Notes: generated from the letters alone by a model not told the origin. Positions 13,747 through 27,213 are shown, counted from the first letter of the stretch. The stretch is DNA of 64,000 nt from Trichaptum fuscoviolaceum (GCA_910574455.1 CAJSYZ010000001.1:3269424-3333423), one strand, 5' to 3'. Numbers and translations: made by a program.

Positions 13747-16700
13747 CTAGATACCACTCCATTCGAAGCCGGTTTTCAGCTCGATGGATGCCTCAAGTAA
13801 TATATTATCACTGCTAGTCCCGATATGCAACCCATACTTTCCCGGCAGTGCCCTCCACTCCTCGTTGGGTGTATCCCAAAACGAGAAAGCATATTTGTCA
13901 AGCCTTATCACTGTTTGTTTGTTCTTTCCGGGCGGAATATCACGGACCTTAGCAAAACCACGTAGTTGAAGCCTCGGTGTTGTTGTTCCGTTCGGTGGGA
14001 GCGAGACGTACAGTTGAACGACCTCGGAGCCCATGACCGATCCCGTATTTCTTACTGTGACGGATATGTCGACACTCACAGATGCATTAGTTGCTGAGGG
14101 GCCGGTGACCTTGAGGTCAGTGAGAACGAATGAAGTGTAAGAAAGCCCATGCCTAGCAGTGCATGAATTGAGTACATCATGCATTGACTGAAATCCGACT
14201 ATGACTTACCCAAAGGGGAAGAGGGGCTTTATCTTTCGAGCTTGATAATGCTTGTAGCCTACGAAAAGATCTTCTCTATACACAACTTTGCCATTTTCAC
14301 TTCCAAAACTGAGGAAGGAGGGAACGTCTTCGATCCGTGCAGGAAGGGTAAGAGGAAGTTTGCCTGACGGATTTACTTTGCCATAAAGGACATCCGCTAT
14401 GGCGTTTCCGACTTCGTTCCCAGATAGCCATGCCTGCAGTATACCGTCCACTTCATTGACCCAAGGCATTGAGACAGCTGAGCCCTACAATAGGAAAGCA
14501 AGATCAGTATGTATAGGATTGACCTATTGATTGAAGAACCATACGCCTTGCAGAACTGCAACTGTCCTTGAGTTTGCTCTAGCAACCTTGGTTATCAACT
14601 CATCCTGGCGCCTTGGGAGAGTCAAGGATGGCCTGTCAAACCCTTCGCTCTCCCACTCTGAGGTTAACCCACAGATGACGACAGCAACATCACATTGAGC
14701 AGCAAGGTTGGCCGCCTCTCTGATGGCTTTATCTTCGTCAATCTTTTCCGCACCACCCAATCGCTATTTGCCCCGCGCATATATCAGTTAGGGTAGTGGA
14801 CGTACGAGTACAGATGATCAACATACCAATCCACGCATTAATGCAGGTTGTGAAACTCGTTTCGCGACGTCGTCATCGGGTCCTGGAGGTGGTGAGGTGC
14901 AAAGGTAGTCGACCACTATCTCCGCGGGTGCAGTGGCACACAAATCAATTGTTGTTTTCTCCTCCGCTGTTCCTTGTCTATATTGGCTAATATGAGAGCT
15001 GGGTACTTGAAGATGCGAATCACATACCCATAGAAGAAGTCGCCAGGCCTCTGCGTAGTCCAGTTATCGATAGCAAGTTTACCATCGACATATAGCTTAG
15101 CGCGTCCTTGAAGCAGCATCATTAGTAGTCATTGACGATGCGAAGCAGCAGTCATATTACCAGCAACAGCCAAGCCGAACTCAAAGAGCATGTCGTATTC
15201 GACAGTCAGATAACCTTTGAGTTTAATACCCCATTCCTCGCCAAGTCCCTTCGGGATAAAATCGTTGAGCTTTACCCTAGTGTCTTCCAAAATGAATTCC
15301 GCAACCGGTTTAGTGAATATTCCCTCCTCATCAACCTCGTAGAAAGTACAGGTCCACCCACGCTCTCCAGAAGCAGTCTTCAGCTGCGACTCCAGGGTGG
15401 GTAAATACCTATCGGCTGATTTCTACGTTGAAAGCGTGTTATCAAAGCGAGGATCGAGACTTACCGTAGCATCCAACCGCATATTTAAATTCAACGCCTG
15501 ATGGTGCATTCTTGACAATACCTTCCCATGGCGTTACAACGTATGTTGGTTTGAGAGCCGCTGAGCCGCCCCCAGAAATCACAGACGCCTTCACGTGCGG
15601 TCCAATGACAGCAATCTTCTTGATTTTATCGTGACGGAACGGGAGAAGTGCACCTTTGTTCTTTAGTAGTACCATAGTATCAGCAGCTAACTTCCGGCAG
15701 AACTGGCGAGCCTCGGGAGAGTCGCGTGACCGCTCAACACCATCGCCGTAAACGATCTCGCGATTTTTACGAGCCAACTTTTGAACGAAAGACAGCAACA
15801 CCGATGCGCGAGCGTCAATGTCCTTGACCAGTATCTTCTGCGCAGAGAGGCATTGGTTCATAAGTATAGGAGTTCGCCACCTCGGAGGACCTGGCATTTC
15901 CAGATCCAAGCCAGCTTTGAGAGCCAAGTCGACGCTGTACGTCCCAAACCTGCAAGAAGAAGGAAAACAAGAATGGGTTAGACGGGTTGGAGTGAATGAA
16001 CGAGATTCACATCATACCAGTCACTGATTACAAGACCGTCGAACTTCCACTCCTTGCGAAGGATGTCTCGCAATAGGCGCGGGTTCTCTGAGCAATGGAC
16101 ACCATCAATACGCCCATACCTAGTTTCATCAAGGCGTCAAGGATGTATGGATAGCAAACGAATGATTCTTATGCTGACGAAGTCATGAAAGCCCAGGGTT
16201 TCGCAAGTTTCTGAGCCAACATGAACCTGGTAGGAACATGCTCGTTTTACGTCAACAATAATGGCTCTTTATGGGCGCACGGGTATAGATATATCTCTCT
16301 GAGCGCCCGCTCGGACATCACTGAGTCCACGGCGGTACGTTCATGCTCCTGATCGTTCGCAACGAAATGTTTAATCGTAGCCGAGACGCCTTGGGATTGC
16401 ACGCCATTCACGTAAGCTGCAGCTAGCATTCCTGGATGATGGAAATTAGCAGCAGTTCCATTAACGTAATGAAAAGGATAGCAGTACCTGACAGGTGGGG
16501 GTCCTCAGAGAAAGATTCGAAGGCTCTTCCGCCGAGTGGGTTGCGTTGGATATTGCAGGTAGGGGCAAGCAAGATGACTGAAGACTTGACTTTCGCCTCT
16601 GCAGCAAGAAACTCGCCAACGCGCGTCACTAACTCGGGGTCGAAGGAGGCACCAAGCGCGGTTCCGCACTATCGGGCATTCAGAGAACGTTCGCTGTGTT

Positions 16701-16972
16701 GGCACTGAGAATACGTACAGGCAAGCATTGCGCCGGCGTAGGGATGAAATGAGAAGACCCTCGCACGCCCTACAACGGTTTCAGTCTCGCAGGCTGTGAA
16801 CACGCTCATGACATACATTAGGGCCATCGCTCATGCGAACGGCAGGGATGTGAAGACGCTTGATGCTGTTCGTGTTCCACCAGTCAGGCGCACTGAGAAG
16901 AGAGATCTTCTCGTCGACCGAGAGCTGCTTGACGAGCTCTGGAATGCTGGCATCGAGGAACGGGTGGGCCAT
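13747..16972 (-). CDS. GH3 beta-glucosidase with inserted PA14 domain, intracellular type
   Basis: Glycoside hydrolase family 3 enzyme that cleaves terminal beta-glucosyl residues. The order is as follows. GH3 N-terminal barrel: [16 protein letters not shown] near the start, [17 protein letters not shown] near 16360, and nucleophile Asp in VISDW near 16020. GH3 C-terminal sandwich: [12 protein letters not shown] and [19 protein letters not shown]14 insertion: about 14850-15420. The sandwich then resumes with [18 protein letters not shown], whose Glu before GFDR is the expected acid/base. Next come [11 protein letters not shown] and a C-terminal fibronectin-III-like domain ending EWSGI. The ATG at 16972 (MAHPFLDAS) gives no signal peptide, as in the Kluyveromyces-type PA14 beta-glucosidases. 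The enzyme is therefore likely cytosolic, acting on imported cellobiose or glycosides. About ten short introns; about 870 residues. Confidence 0.92.
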
Positions 16973-17380
16973 CCTTCGGAGAACAGAGAGAGAAGAGAGA
17001 GGGCGGGGGTGGGAAGCAGGAGAAGAGAGCCATATAAGAGGAGACTGAACCAATCCTGACGACAGTGCGGGGGAATTTCGGCCTTGCTTTTCCCCAGAGC
17101 ACTTGATCTAGTTCCGCACGCATGCCGGACGAGAACTCCGAGCGAGCAGCAATACAGTCGAGACACACTGTGAACAACAGGGACACTTGCCTCTCACACT
17201 GACTCTCATGTCTGCCGGACCTTGCTTTAACAAAGCTTGCGACATCGGGGCATGAGTCGAGGCTCGCTATGAAGGGCGTCATCGGTTCTGGTTCCTTCTC
17301 TCGAACCTTCACCTTCTTCGATCCTATATCGCTTGCTCTGCGACACAACTCTGCTCTGAAGCTGCCATAGTTCCATCTCG
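16973..17380. promoter_or_regulatory. Divergent promoter between beta-glucosidase and UPF0538 genes
   Basis: 408 bases between two divergent start codons. A purine-rich (GA) tract at about 16979-17045 corresponds to a CT-rich core promoter or leader for the beta-glucosidase gene. A CT-rich stretch near 17290-17345 precedes the plus-strand ATG. I could not pick out a specific factor site and see no gene. Confidence 0.35.
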
Positions 17381-18204
17381 ATGGCGCAGGAGTCTGAAGA
17401 CATCTCCGACGTCCTTACCAACCTCGCTAAACCTCTGACATCCGCCACACTCACTCTCCGCATAATCAAGTCTTTCGAGTATAGGACAGAGAAGAGCCTT
17501 GTCTTACATGACATAAATCTCGAGACGACCACCGTGGGCGACCTCAAGAGGATCGCTGTTCAAGGTTGGTTCGAACTTGACGCTGTCTGCCCTTCTTGCC
17601 TATCTTTACCTCTTCTGATGGGAACGCAGCAATCCACACGCAGCCTGGGTGGAAACCGTATCGCACTGTCTCCCTTGGTACGCTCTTCGAAGTCCTCGGC
17701 GATGCATCCAGCTGATGCTTGTTATATACAAGATACCCTCAAGCTCTATACGAAAGCGCATGGGGCGAAGGTCTGTCCAATCGCGAAACGCACAGCATAG
17801 CGAGCGCAGACAACTGACCTGGCGGATGAATGCATAGACGACGAACCTCATCATCAACCTAGACCACGATGAGTGGATTCTTAATGACGATTCGAAGACG
17901 CTTGCAGACGTTGGCTTCGGTATGTAGCGCCGTGTTTGTTTTCTCCGTCGCTTTCCCCGCAATCGATCGATCAGCCGCATACCCCCACTTGCATGTTCAT
18001 TTACGCTTGTCGGTGGCCCCGTGCGGTGCAAAGATCCCGCAAAGATGCTGATATATTTTTGTCGAATCACAGAGAATGAGACAGAAGTCAGTTTCTTCAA
18101 CCGCGAGGCATACGAAGCATTCAAGGCACACCCCGAGGTAAGTTCATCTGCTTCTCCTGTAATACAGCAGGTGCTCAGTACTATTCTAGACTAAATGGGA
18201 TTAA
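17381..18204 (+). CDS. UPF0538 family protein (C2orf76 homologue)
   Basis: Small conserved eukaryotic protein of unknown function. Six exons join to about 135 residues. The first encodes TLTLRIIKSFEYRTEKSLVL, HDINLETTTVGDLKRIAV. Then come IHTQPGWKPYRTVSL, DTLKLYTKAHGAK, TNLIINLDHDEWIL, and ENETEVSFFNREAYEAFKAH, and a four-residue last exon TKWD that stops at 18204. The pattern RxIxSFExR...DTLKxxxxAHxxKTxxLxxxLxxDE...SETExxFFxxExY is the UPF0538 signature, and the fold is probably ubiquitin-like. Reading through the introns gives stops, so the splicing is required. The final micro-exon is supported by the closing W-D typical of the family. Confidence 0.85.
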
Positions 18205-18544
18205 TACATTATGAAGCACGATAATTATGCAAGAATATGATGTGTATACTGAGAATGTGTTGCGCTGGCATCAACGAGTCGGTTCGCACCTCAATTGAAA
18301 GAATTACTGTAATCTTAGCTCTACTTTCGCCATTGACCACTATGCCTACAAATATCACAACTGTACAAGCAAGCCTTCTCACACATGGATTGTCCGTATG
18401 ACTGTCTGCAAACTCGCAGGCCTGTTTTAGATTACGCTAATTGTGACATTACATGACTCTAAGAAAAACACGATGATGCAAATATATAAGATGGTAGACG
18501 ACGCAAAAACAAAGCGGACGATGGAAGATATATGTGGAATGAGA
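18205..18544. other. Convergent intergenic region
   Basis: 340 bases between the stops of the UPF0538 gene and the YDJ1 gene, which face each other. AT-rich, consistent with two 3' UTRs and polyadenylation signals. Nothing else is seen. Confidence 0.4.
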
Positions 18545-20030
18545 TCATTGCTGTGCGCATTGCACACGCGGTTCACCCTCATCTTCATCCATAGCATCGG
18601 GATCGCCGCGAGCCTGTTCGCGTTCTTGCCTAGCATCCAAATCGCTTAGTGTTACCTCCTCGATAGTGATGCCTTTCTCGAATTTGGGTATCGGGTTTCG
18701 GGGAGGCAGGGCCTTCTCTAGGAAGGGGATAACTAAAGGATCTATCGCGTCAGGGAATACGACGTGAAGCTTGACAAACAAGTCCCCTGGCTCATGGTGC
18801 CGTTGTGATGGCATTCCTTCCCCAGCGATAACCTTTAGTTGTCCTAAAAAGTTGATGAGGATACAGAATTCCCTCAGGTAAATAAGAAACATACCTTCTT
18901 TGACTATTTCCCCCGGAACAATAGATACTATCAATGCTCGATCATCCAAATGCTTGATCGCAAATTGACCACCACCCAATGCCGTTAGCAGGTCAATTTC
19001 AACCTCTGTCCATAAATTGGTATCCTGACGCTTGAAGCGTTCATGCGCCTTTTCTTCAATGACAATAACAACATCTCCCGGCACAGTCCCAGGCGCTTGA
19101 TCACTCTCCCCTGAGAACGTGATATGCTGTCCGCCCTTCATACCCTTATCGATATGAACCTCGAGCATCTTCTTTTCTTGAACAGTCTTCCGGCCATTAC
19201 AGGTCTTGCATTTGTCCTTCTGGTTGATGATCTCGCCCGTTCCGCTACAATCGCCGCAGGGCTGTTGAATCTGTTGGATCATAGGACCCATCTGTCGAAC
19301 AATCATGCGAACGCCACGACCGTTGCAAGTGTTGCAGGTCCGAACTGCGCCCTCTTTCCCTCCCCGACCACTACATTTCGAACATATGACATTGCGAGTG
19401 AGAGCGAGCTTGGTAGTCTTGCCCTTGTAGAGGTCCTCGAGAGTAACATGTACGCGGTGGACAAGATCTTTTCCTTTCCTTGGGCCGGATGGTCGTGAAC
19501 TCGGACCTCCTCCTCCGCCAAAGAACCCTCCTCCGCCGAAAAGTTGGCTGAATAGATCCTAATGTGGCGAAGCCATGGGCATTTGATTAGAGTATCATAT
19601 GTACATTGCAACTTACCTGAGGATCCATTCCACCCATTCCACCTTGCTCACTTAGCCCAGCCTCGCCTCGAGCATCGTAGACGCTACGTTTCGCGGGATC
19701 CGAGAGGATTTCGTAGCTACGAAAGATATGCAACTTAGATTTACATGTATGATGCCCTATGCAAAGAGAACTTACGCATGAGTGACCTCCTTGAACAGCT
19801 CGGGATCACCACCTTTGTCAGGATGCAAACGAAGAGCCCTGAAAATGTATGAGAGGGACTCAAAAGCAAACAAAGAAAAGCGCACACACTTTTTGCGGTA
19901 GGCTTTCTTGAGGTCAGCTTCTGACGCGTCGGGAGCAACTTCTAATAAGTCGTAAAATTTCCTTGAAGCGAGTTGCAGGTCATTAATATTGCCCAGAGCA
20001 CTAGCAGCGGACTCACGTTTCCTGAACCAT
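18545..20030 (-). CDS. YDJ1: Type I (class A) Hsp40 / DnaJ co-chaperone, Ydj1-like
   Basis: Stimulates Hsp70 ATPase and hands over unfolded clients in the cytosol and at the ER and mitochondrial surfaces. Exon 1 is only MVQET; splicing to KFYDLLEVAPDASEADLKKA restores the usual start of the J domain, which holds HPD in LRLHPDKGGD. A Gly/Phe-rich linker follows (QLFGGGGFFGGGGGPSS). Then come four CXXCXGXG-type zinc motifs (CSKCSGRG, CNTCNGRG, CGDCSGTG, CKTCNGRK) and the two client-binding beta-barrel domains. The protein ends CAQQ, a CaaX farnesylation box as in yeast Ydj1 (CASQ), implying membrane tethering. Length is about 400 residues, normal. Introns lie near 19560, 19720, 19860, 19990 and 18860. 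The start at 20030 was chosen because MVQET-KFYDLLEV matches the family exactly. Confidence 0.94.
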
Positions 20031-20415
20031 TTCAGAGATGAAAGAAACGAAAGAGTCTGAAGGCAAGAAGAGAACAGAGTATGAGTGTCGCCGCACAGAC
20101 TGCCGCGTCTTTTGGGCTCAATGCATTCGAAGCTACCAGAACGTTCATCCCACAGCCCCATCCCGAATTGGCAGCACTGCTTTATACAAACCACCTCAAT
20201 TATATAGCCTTACTATTAGAGCCTTTCTTATGTTACCGTGAATGGCAGGCACATGTACTGAAATTGCGTTTGGATAATAAAGAAAAAACATGCAGGTATT
20301 GATAGCGACAAACGGGTTCCATGAAACCTTGCAGAAAAACGTACAACTACGACTGAATTAAAAGGGACTGAGCGAAACGAATGTGTCAACACGGCCAGCC
20401 GCTCTACACATCTCT
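20031..20415. other. Intergenic: YDJ1 promoter and 3' flank of the DYRK-like kinase
   Basis: 385 bases upstream of YDJ1 and downstream of the kinase stop, with both genes on the minus strand. It should include the YDJ1 promoter. I looked for clear heat-shock elements (nGAAn arrays). Segments such as AGAAACGAAAGAG and TTCGAAGCTACCAGAACGTTC at about 20042 and 20128 contain GAA/TTC units; the second resembles a degenerate HSE. No gene is seen. Confidence 0.35.
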
Positions 20416-23400
20416 TTACTTAGCACTGGCAACCTGTACAAATGTCAGAGTATGCAGGAGGCCTGGTAACAAAAACACTCACAGCAAACGTGTTCATCGA
20501 GCGGCTCGTTTGGTATGATATTTGGGACGTCCTATAGCTTTTCGAAGTCGAAGGGGCAGCATGAGAATGTGAACTAACAGGTGTTGTTGGCGCCCTAGCG
20601 TTTCGTGCAGCCAGTGGGGTTGGAGCACTGATCTGTGATTTCTTCGGCGTCTCCGCCAACTTTAGTCTTCCACTGCTGAGTAAGCTAGATGAAGACCCAT
20701 GTGTCCGAGATGAGCTGGGCGTGCCTGCATTGTTGATAATCCTGGCGCGCCGTCCAGCAGTGATGAACGGGTGACGCATCGCGGACTGTGGTTTCATGCG
20801 CCTCTCCGGGTCCCAGTGCAAGCATTTGGAGACGAAATCGACAAATAACTCATCATCACAGCGTAGAACCTGTGCCAATGTCTTCGTCCCTGCTCTTCGT
20901 CGCCTCCCTTTAGAGTTAACAACTGGTCTAGGAGCACCAGTTGAATCTATATCAGAGATGTCAGCTTCTATCAAACTGATTAATTCTTAGACACTTACCG
21001 AAGAAAAGCCTCTTTCTACTACTCCTGTTGATGACATCTTTTTCCGGGACACCGAGAACCTCCATGATGCACGAAAGTTGCTCTTGTTCGTTTTCGCCCG
21101 GGAAAATAGGATATCCAGTGTAGAGTTCGGCTAAAATGCATCCAAGACTCCACATATCAATAGCCATATTATAGTTCATCCCTAGGATGACTTCTGGTGA
21201 ACGATAAAAGCGACTTTGTATATACGTATAAACTAATAACAAAGTACTTTTAGTAGAAGTCCATCAAGAACCGGACCGGGACTTACCCTTCTCATGCTCG
21301 AAGCAACTGCTTCCAAAATCTATCACTTTTAGACCGCTTTTTGTAGGATGCCGTAAAAGAACGTTCTAAAGATCATCATGTCAGCAGGTCCATTTAGAGA
21401 ATGAAGTCGATAGGTATACCTCAGGTTTGAGATCACAATGAACAATGCGATGATGACGCATAAGAGAGAGTGAAAGTAGCATTTGGCTAGTAAATCTGCG
21501 TATTAAGGTTGTCGAAAAACCAGCGAAGCCATTGGCCTTGATCAGCTCATATAAGTTAATACTGAGAAGCTCCATGGCAATGCAAAGGTGATTGCGGAAA
21601 TAAAAGTGTTCTGTCATCTTGATAACGTGGTGTTTCTCATCAGGATCCTGTTGAAATTGGTTAGTTAAAACCCCAAGAACCCAGATCGTTGACGGACCCA
21701 TTTGCGTAAATTCTCCAGAATCTTGATTTCAACTAAAGCCTGATGGTGGAAGCGCTTCTTGTTCCGGATTATCTTGATTGCCACTGATTCCCCAGTACAG
21801 TGATCTCGACAGTGTAAAACTTGTCCGAATGATCCTTTTCCGAGGGTATCAATGATCTCATAGCGGTACGCCAGATGATCGTTGTTGATGACTAGATAGT
21901 CTCCACGATCATCGTCGTATCCGTAGTTGTTAGTCGATACGTCCCGAGTAGCCAACTTCTTGTTCTCTTTGTTCGAAACGAAATACACAGAGGGGAAGTC
22001 GAGAATTTCCTTGCGCTCGAAATCTGACAATTGCAGTCCGAGCTCGCTCTTCAGTACATCTTACCAAAATATTAGCGATACCAATGATTCCTAAGAACAA
22101 AGCTGTACATACTCTCTGGTGAACTTGGCCTTGCTGGTGGAATGGGTTCTGGGAATTTTAGAAGTCCGTCAAGCTCTTCTTTCTTAGCACCACTGGCAAG
22201 TTTTCGAGCTTGCGTTCGCCTTATATACTGCATCATCTCCTCATCGCCAAGAATTTCATCTTCGTCAACAGAGCTTGCTACGGGGGAAGGCGTCGAAATG
22301 GATTGGCGTCCAGATGGTGATCCACTTGATTGTTGTTGATGAATATTCGGAGTTGTAGACGATCCTGAAAGTCGAGATCCTGGTAAAGACATCTTAGGGC
22401 TGAGGAGTTTATTTATGCCCTTTGATGGTGAAGATCCTGTAAGCCGCTGGTGTGCGTCGAGCCCCGCAGTCGATGCCATTGACGAAACAGATCCGGTTGA
22501 TGATTTACGCAGTCCTTTCACAGAAATGGAGTCGTGAATGGATTTTCGTGGGTGAGCAACAGAAGCCGAGGAAGAAGCCGAGAAGCCTGACGCTAGCCTT
22601 AATCCTTTGCTATTGCCCATGGGAGAGCTTCCAAAGGACTGCCGTACTGTGGACGTCGAAGAAGGTTGTCTTTTACTTCCGTTTTCTGCATTTTCAAGCA
22701 CGCCGAATTCGTTCATGGATTCCTCTGTTGCAAAGCTCGGATCAGTAACATGCATGCCTAGCGCACCGACATTCATGCTAGTACGCCTCGATGGCAAAAG
22801 TGACGAATGGCTCTTTAATGGTGGTGATGTCACAGTAGAGGAACGGCTTGCTATGCGAGGTATCCTTGTAGGTGTTTCCTTTGTAAGGCTAGAGGAGGCT
22901 AACGATGTTGGCAGTTGCACTTCTCTTTGTTCCTGGGATTGACTGCGTTGATTAGGCGCTTGAGTGCCAACTGAGGGGGAGCCAGCAATAGTCGGTAATT
23001 GGCTGCGGCTGCTGCGTAGCGATGCGTCTGATTGTTTCTGCAAAGAGCTGATTGTCTGTGAAGTAGCCCTGGTGCCAGATGTTGAAGGAGTCCGCGTGAT
23101 GCTTGACGTAGATGAAGATGCCGAAGTAGCTTTCACATTTGCCAGCCGTTCGGTGGTAGAAGGGGGCAAGGCGGTAAGTTGCATTGGTGGTAAGACAATA
23201 GGCTTCGGCTTCTTTTGATCAGTAGAAGACAGAGTCTGAACACGTTAGTATACATTCAATAATGTGTATTTTAGATTATCTTATATTAAAAACACACCTT
23301 TCCCCGTTTCCTACCCATAAGGATAGAAATGCGGCTTTCGCTTCTGTCCTTGTCATCTTTCTTAAGTTTCGACTTCTCGTTTTCGGAGTCCTTTTGCTTT

Positions 23401-26400
23401 CCCCTCTCGTAGTCACTGATCATGGTTTGACTCTTGTCGATGTGCAAGCTTTTCCTTGAACTAGATCCTTTAAGTAAGGACGGAAGTCCCAGAGACAACA
23501 TAGACGATTTTCTCTGGGAGCCGGGTGTTGTAGGAGAAATGACTTGGGCAACTTTTCCGGGAGTACGATGGCCCTTTTCTTGTGCAGATTTAGAGAGATT
23601 TGGAGCCAATGAAAACGTAGGGGATGTTGATGTAGCCGTGGTCGCAGAGGAGGGAGGGATCTGCATCGATTGAGATGATGACCGTCGGAAGAATGGGATG
23701 GAAGAAGGAGTAAGGCGCTTGTTTGTCGAATCTCTATGTGACTTGGAAGAAGGGCTTCCTTGGATCGTACCACTATCCAGGAATGCTGACGAGGCATGGT
23801 TTGTACTACCGCTCGATGCTGTTCCAGACCTACTTTGTCCTCCTCGCTCAATGTTCCGCGTAGCCACCCCTTTGATTGCATGGCTCGGAGACGGAGGAGG
23901 TGATACCTCAGGAACTGAATTGGCAGAGGAAAGAGATGCAAGGGACGTTTCGGAATTCATTGCTCCCTTCTGAATGTTTTGCCAAGCCTCCACCGACGAT
24001 TTCGGCGAAATCACAGCTGATGAGAAGTCATTCCATGTAGTCCCCTGCAGCCTACGATTCGATCGAGACGACTGAGGGGTTTTACCATTGGAAGACTTTG
24101 TTGACGAATCATGACCGGGCGAGCTGCTGCGCCTGAGGCTTAGAGCACTGGTGAAGCTCCACTTTTTCGACGGCGTCTTTGATATTGAAGAAGGGGTTTT
24201 CGGAGTTTCCTCCACTGTCCGAGGCTCTTCAAGGCCGGAGTCAATCGCCAAAAAACCTTCTGGCTCATTTACCGATGGAACTTCTAAAGGATTCGACCGA
24301 GTAGATTCAACCTCTTCGTTCAGAAGCATGTCTTTGCCGTGATCCAAACCGGGAAACAAGAGGGAGGCGGATGATTGCGGCGGAGATTTATAGTAAGACA
24401 AATCCTTCGGAAGAGGAGGGACGGGAGGCACTACTGAATTTCCATCTGCACCCTCTCCAGCAATTAGAGATGCAACTCGGTCCCTTTGAGAGGCAGCATC
24501 GTTGGAATGCACACTCGATATGTCGCTGCCTGCGCTATTACGCCTCACTTTGCCTGATGAGAAACGGCCAGATGCAACAGAAGCGGACGTTGCGCTTGTC
24601 GCAGTAGACATTGAAGCAGAGTCTCTGGAGCTCGAGGTCGGTGTCCCAGTATAGTTCGTCGATGAGGCTGAACTGCGCTTCTGTGTAAAGCTTGAACGAA
24701 TTGCTGGAGGAAGACTTTTTCTAACTTCCTTCTCAGCCATAATTAAAGCATCGGATTGGTCATTTTCAGAACCAGAGGTTTCCAACGCCAGTCCAGAGGG
24801 ATGAGCATGTGAACCAACTTCAGTGCCCTGTGTGCTTTGCTCCGTAGGAAGGGCATCCTCCTTGTCAGAGTCAACAAAGGGTTCCTCGTGTCGAATACGT
24901 TCATGGGAGCGACCAGGTGTAGTGTTGCTCAGGCCACCGTTGCTAACACGGCGACGAAGGGCATCTGAAGATTCAGTTCCATCTGACCGATGACCACGTG
25001 TGGTACCCGGTGTCCCCGGTCGAGAATGACTGCTTGCCCGACTTGCAATACCCAAGCTTCCTCTCGATCTGGTACTCTTTCCAGATATCCCATCTAGTTT
25101 TCTCAAAGCCTCAGCCGTCGCATCGTCATCCAATGCAAGCCAGCCCTCTTGAGTACCTCGCAGAAGCGAATGGGCAACATTTGGAGACGAATGAGCGTCC
25201 TTCTCTTTACCAATAATAGACAGTTTGTCCATACTTTGCTTTGAGGAAGGGCCAAGAGGCAGTCTTACTACTGCGTGGTTTCCCTGGACTGCTGGTGAAG
25301 GTGGTAGGTTTGATAAGTTCGTGGTCGACTGTTCACGGCGGGTTAGATCTTGTGTAGAGGAAGATGAGCTGACGCTGTGTTGTCGAGAATGCTTCACAGA
25401 ACGCGTATGCACCAAACTTGACTTTGATGATGACCCCAAAGACATTCGAACACTGCTGGTACGCCTCCGATCACGAACAGTAGCAGAGGAAGAGGATGAT
25501 CCCAGTGCGTAAGAGTGGTGTTTTCGCGACTTATCCTCCATGTCGCCTGTTTGCACCGTCACATTGGAGCTACTTGCCGGAAGTTTAGGTATGAGAAACC
25601 CAGATTGGTCTAGAGCGAATTCATCAGAACTCCTTTTCTTCGCTTTGCGCACAGGGGACAGGAAGGAGGAAGGCGGTGAAGTAGGAGGAGACACCTTCGC
25701 CTTGGATGTAAAGCCCATTGAATCACTGTCTGTTGATTCCACCATTAAAGGAGGAAGTTCCTTGAGGATGTCGTTGTTGATATGAGGTTTACGAGGGTAG
25801 AGAATCTCCTCTCCACCACTTTCTTCCGCAGCGGAAGGACGAGAACGAAGGCTTCGTGCTACTAGTCTCTCCTCTACTGGTACCAAATGCTCTGGATGCT
25901 ATGTAGGACGATATAAACTTGACTTCAAATCTCAAAAAGGACACAACGTACCTCAACTGCATCGTCTCCTTCACCTTCTCCATCGACGGCCTCAATCGTC
26001 CAGGGGCTTCCGCGATCGTCGTCATCAGGGGCACTCCTAACGTCAAACTCGAAAAAAGGGCTTTTAGACCGCTCTCCTTCGCCTCCTTCCCTTTCCCCGT
26101 CTTCGCCACTACGAGGTGCAGTGACTTTCGCCCATCTAGGAGTATGCAACTCTCCGACGCCTACTAAACCATTTCTGTCGATGGAAGCCGGATCCCGTGC
26201 TGGTGTGAAAGGCGCCGAGGGAATGCGACTGTCGAAGTCACTATTCGAATCGCTTTCTGGGAGCGGAGGTATCGGAGAAACCGTGCTAGATGGCACTGTA
26301 AAATAGTACGGGTCCAACGATGATGTTGCTGATGTCGAGCGAGGCAAATCTGTCTCAGAGTCAGCGGTATGGTCGCTTGTAGAGGCTGCGATTGGCGGTG

Positions 26401-26754
26401 CGAAGGAGTGGATCTAGAGAAAAAGGGAAACAAGTCAGTTAGTTATCAGTCTACATAACTTGTAATACAGTTATATAATAATGAAAGAGTGGGGGGGGAG
26501 CCTTTTAATGACGAATGCAGCGGCCACTTATTCGATAGAGGACGATTGCACTGCTCAGTTCGATAGGCTTCCTCAGGCCGCAAAGCAAAAAGAAAAGCGA
26601 GGGGACCAAAACAAGGACTAACCTTCAGCGCATTGTCACCAGCAGCTGACCGAAAGTCATGCAAATCCAACTCTGGTGGTTTCTCCTTCTTTTTCGCCCG
26701 CGCCTTAGACTCGTCGCCGGGACTATTCGTAAATGAAGTCGTATACGCTGACAT
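20416..26754 (-). CDS. DYRK-family protein kinase (class II, Pom1-like) with very long N-terminus
   Basis: Dual-specificity kinase: autophosphorylates on activation-loop Tyr, then acts on Ser/Thr. Fission-yeast Pom1 controls polarity and cell size. The start exon ([16 protein letters not shown]) joins in phase to an acidic Pro/Ser exon, then a single 2.6-kb exon (23286-25886) and a further Ser-rich exon, giving some 1,400 disordered residues. These are rich in SP, RSSS and basic patches, and likely phospho-regulated and membrane-binding. The DH box [20 protein letters not shown] precedes the catalytic domain: [24 protein letters not shown] and the activation loop [17 protein letters not shown] with the DYRK YxY. 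A short C-terminal tail ends VASAK. Total is roughly 1,900 residues. Spliced joins are all in phase, but an independent upstream gene cannot be wholly excluded. Confidence 0.85.
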
Positions 26755-27213
26755 GAAGAAAAGATTGACGAGGAGGAGCAGATGCGGAGTAGAAGAACAA
26801 TACAGTGGTGCGAGTCTGAAACTGCCAGTCCCCAGATCGTATCGCACAGCGAGACAAAGCTGGACGCGCACGATGCGGTACGCACAGAGTCCAGAAGGAC
26901 GGCAACGACGACGCCGGGCAAAGGCTGAGGGCTTGAGCGAGGATGGCGGACGGTGGGGAGATGCGGCTCAAGCGACGAGCACACTTGCATAGGAAAGCGC
27001 GAACGCGTGCCTTTGTTTGGCTCTTTGTTTGGCTCGTATCTCAACCGCATACTTTACCACTTATGCTTCCGCCGCTGTGCTCAATCTCTTCCTTTCGTTT
27101 CTGCACTTGTATTATGTACATGTAGAGTAGTTAAAGTGCAAAGAAGACGAGGAGACAGTCCATATACAGTAGTTCTACTCATACCACTTCGCTTTCCACC
27201 CACGTCCTATCCT
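26755..27213. other. Intergenic: kinase promoter and VMA1 3' flank
   Basis: 459 bases between the kinase ATG and the VMA1 stop, both genes on the minus strand. The kinase-proximal part is G/C-balanced with scattered CT-rich runs; the VMA1-proximal part is AT-rich and likely its 3' UTR. Several overlapping short open frames on both strands have no protein resemblance. Confidence 0.4.
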
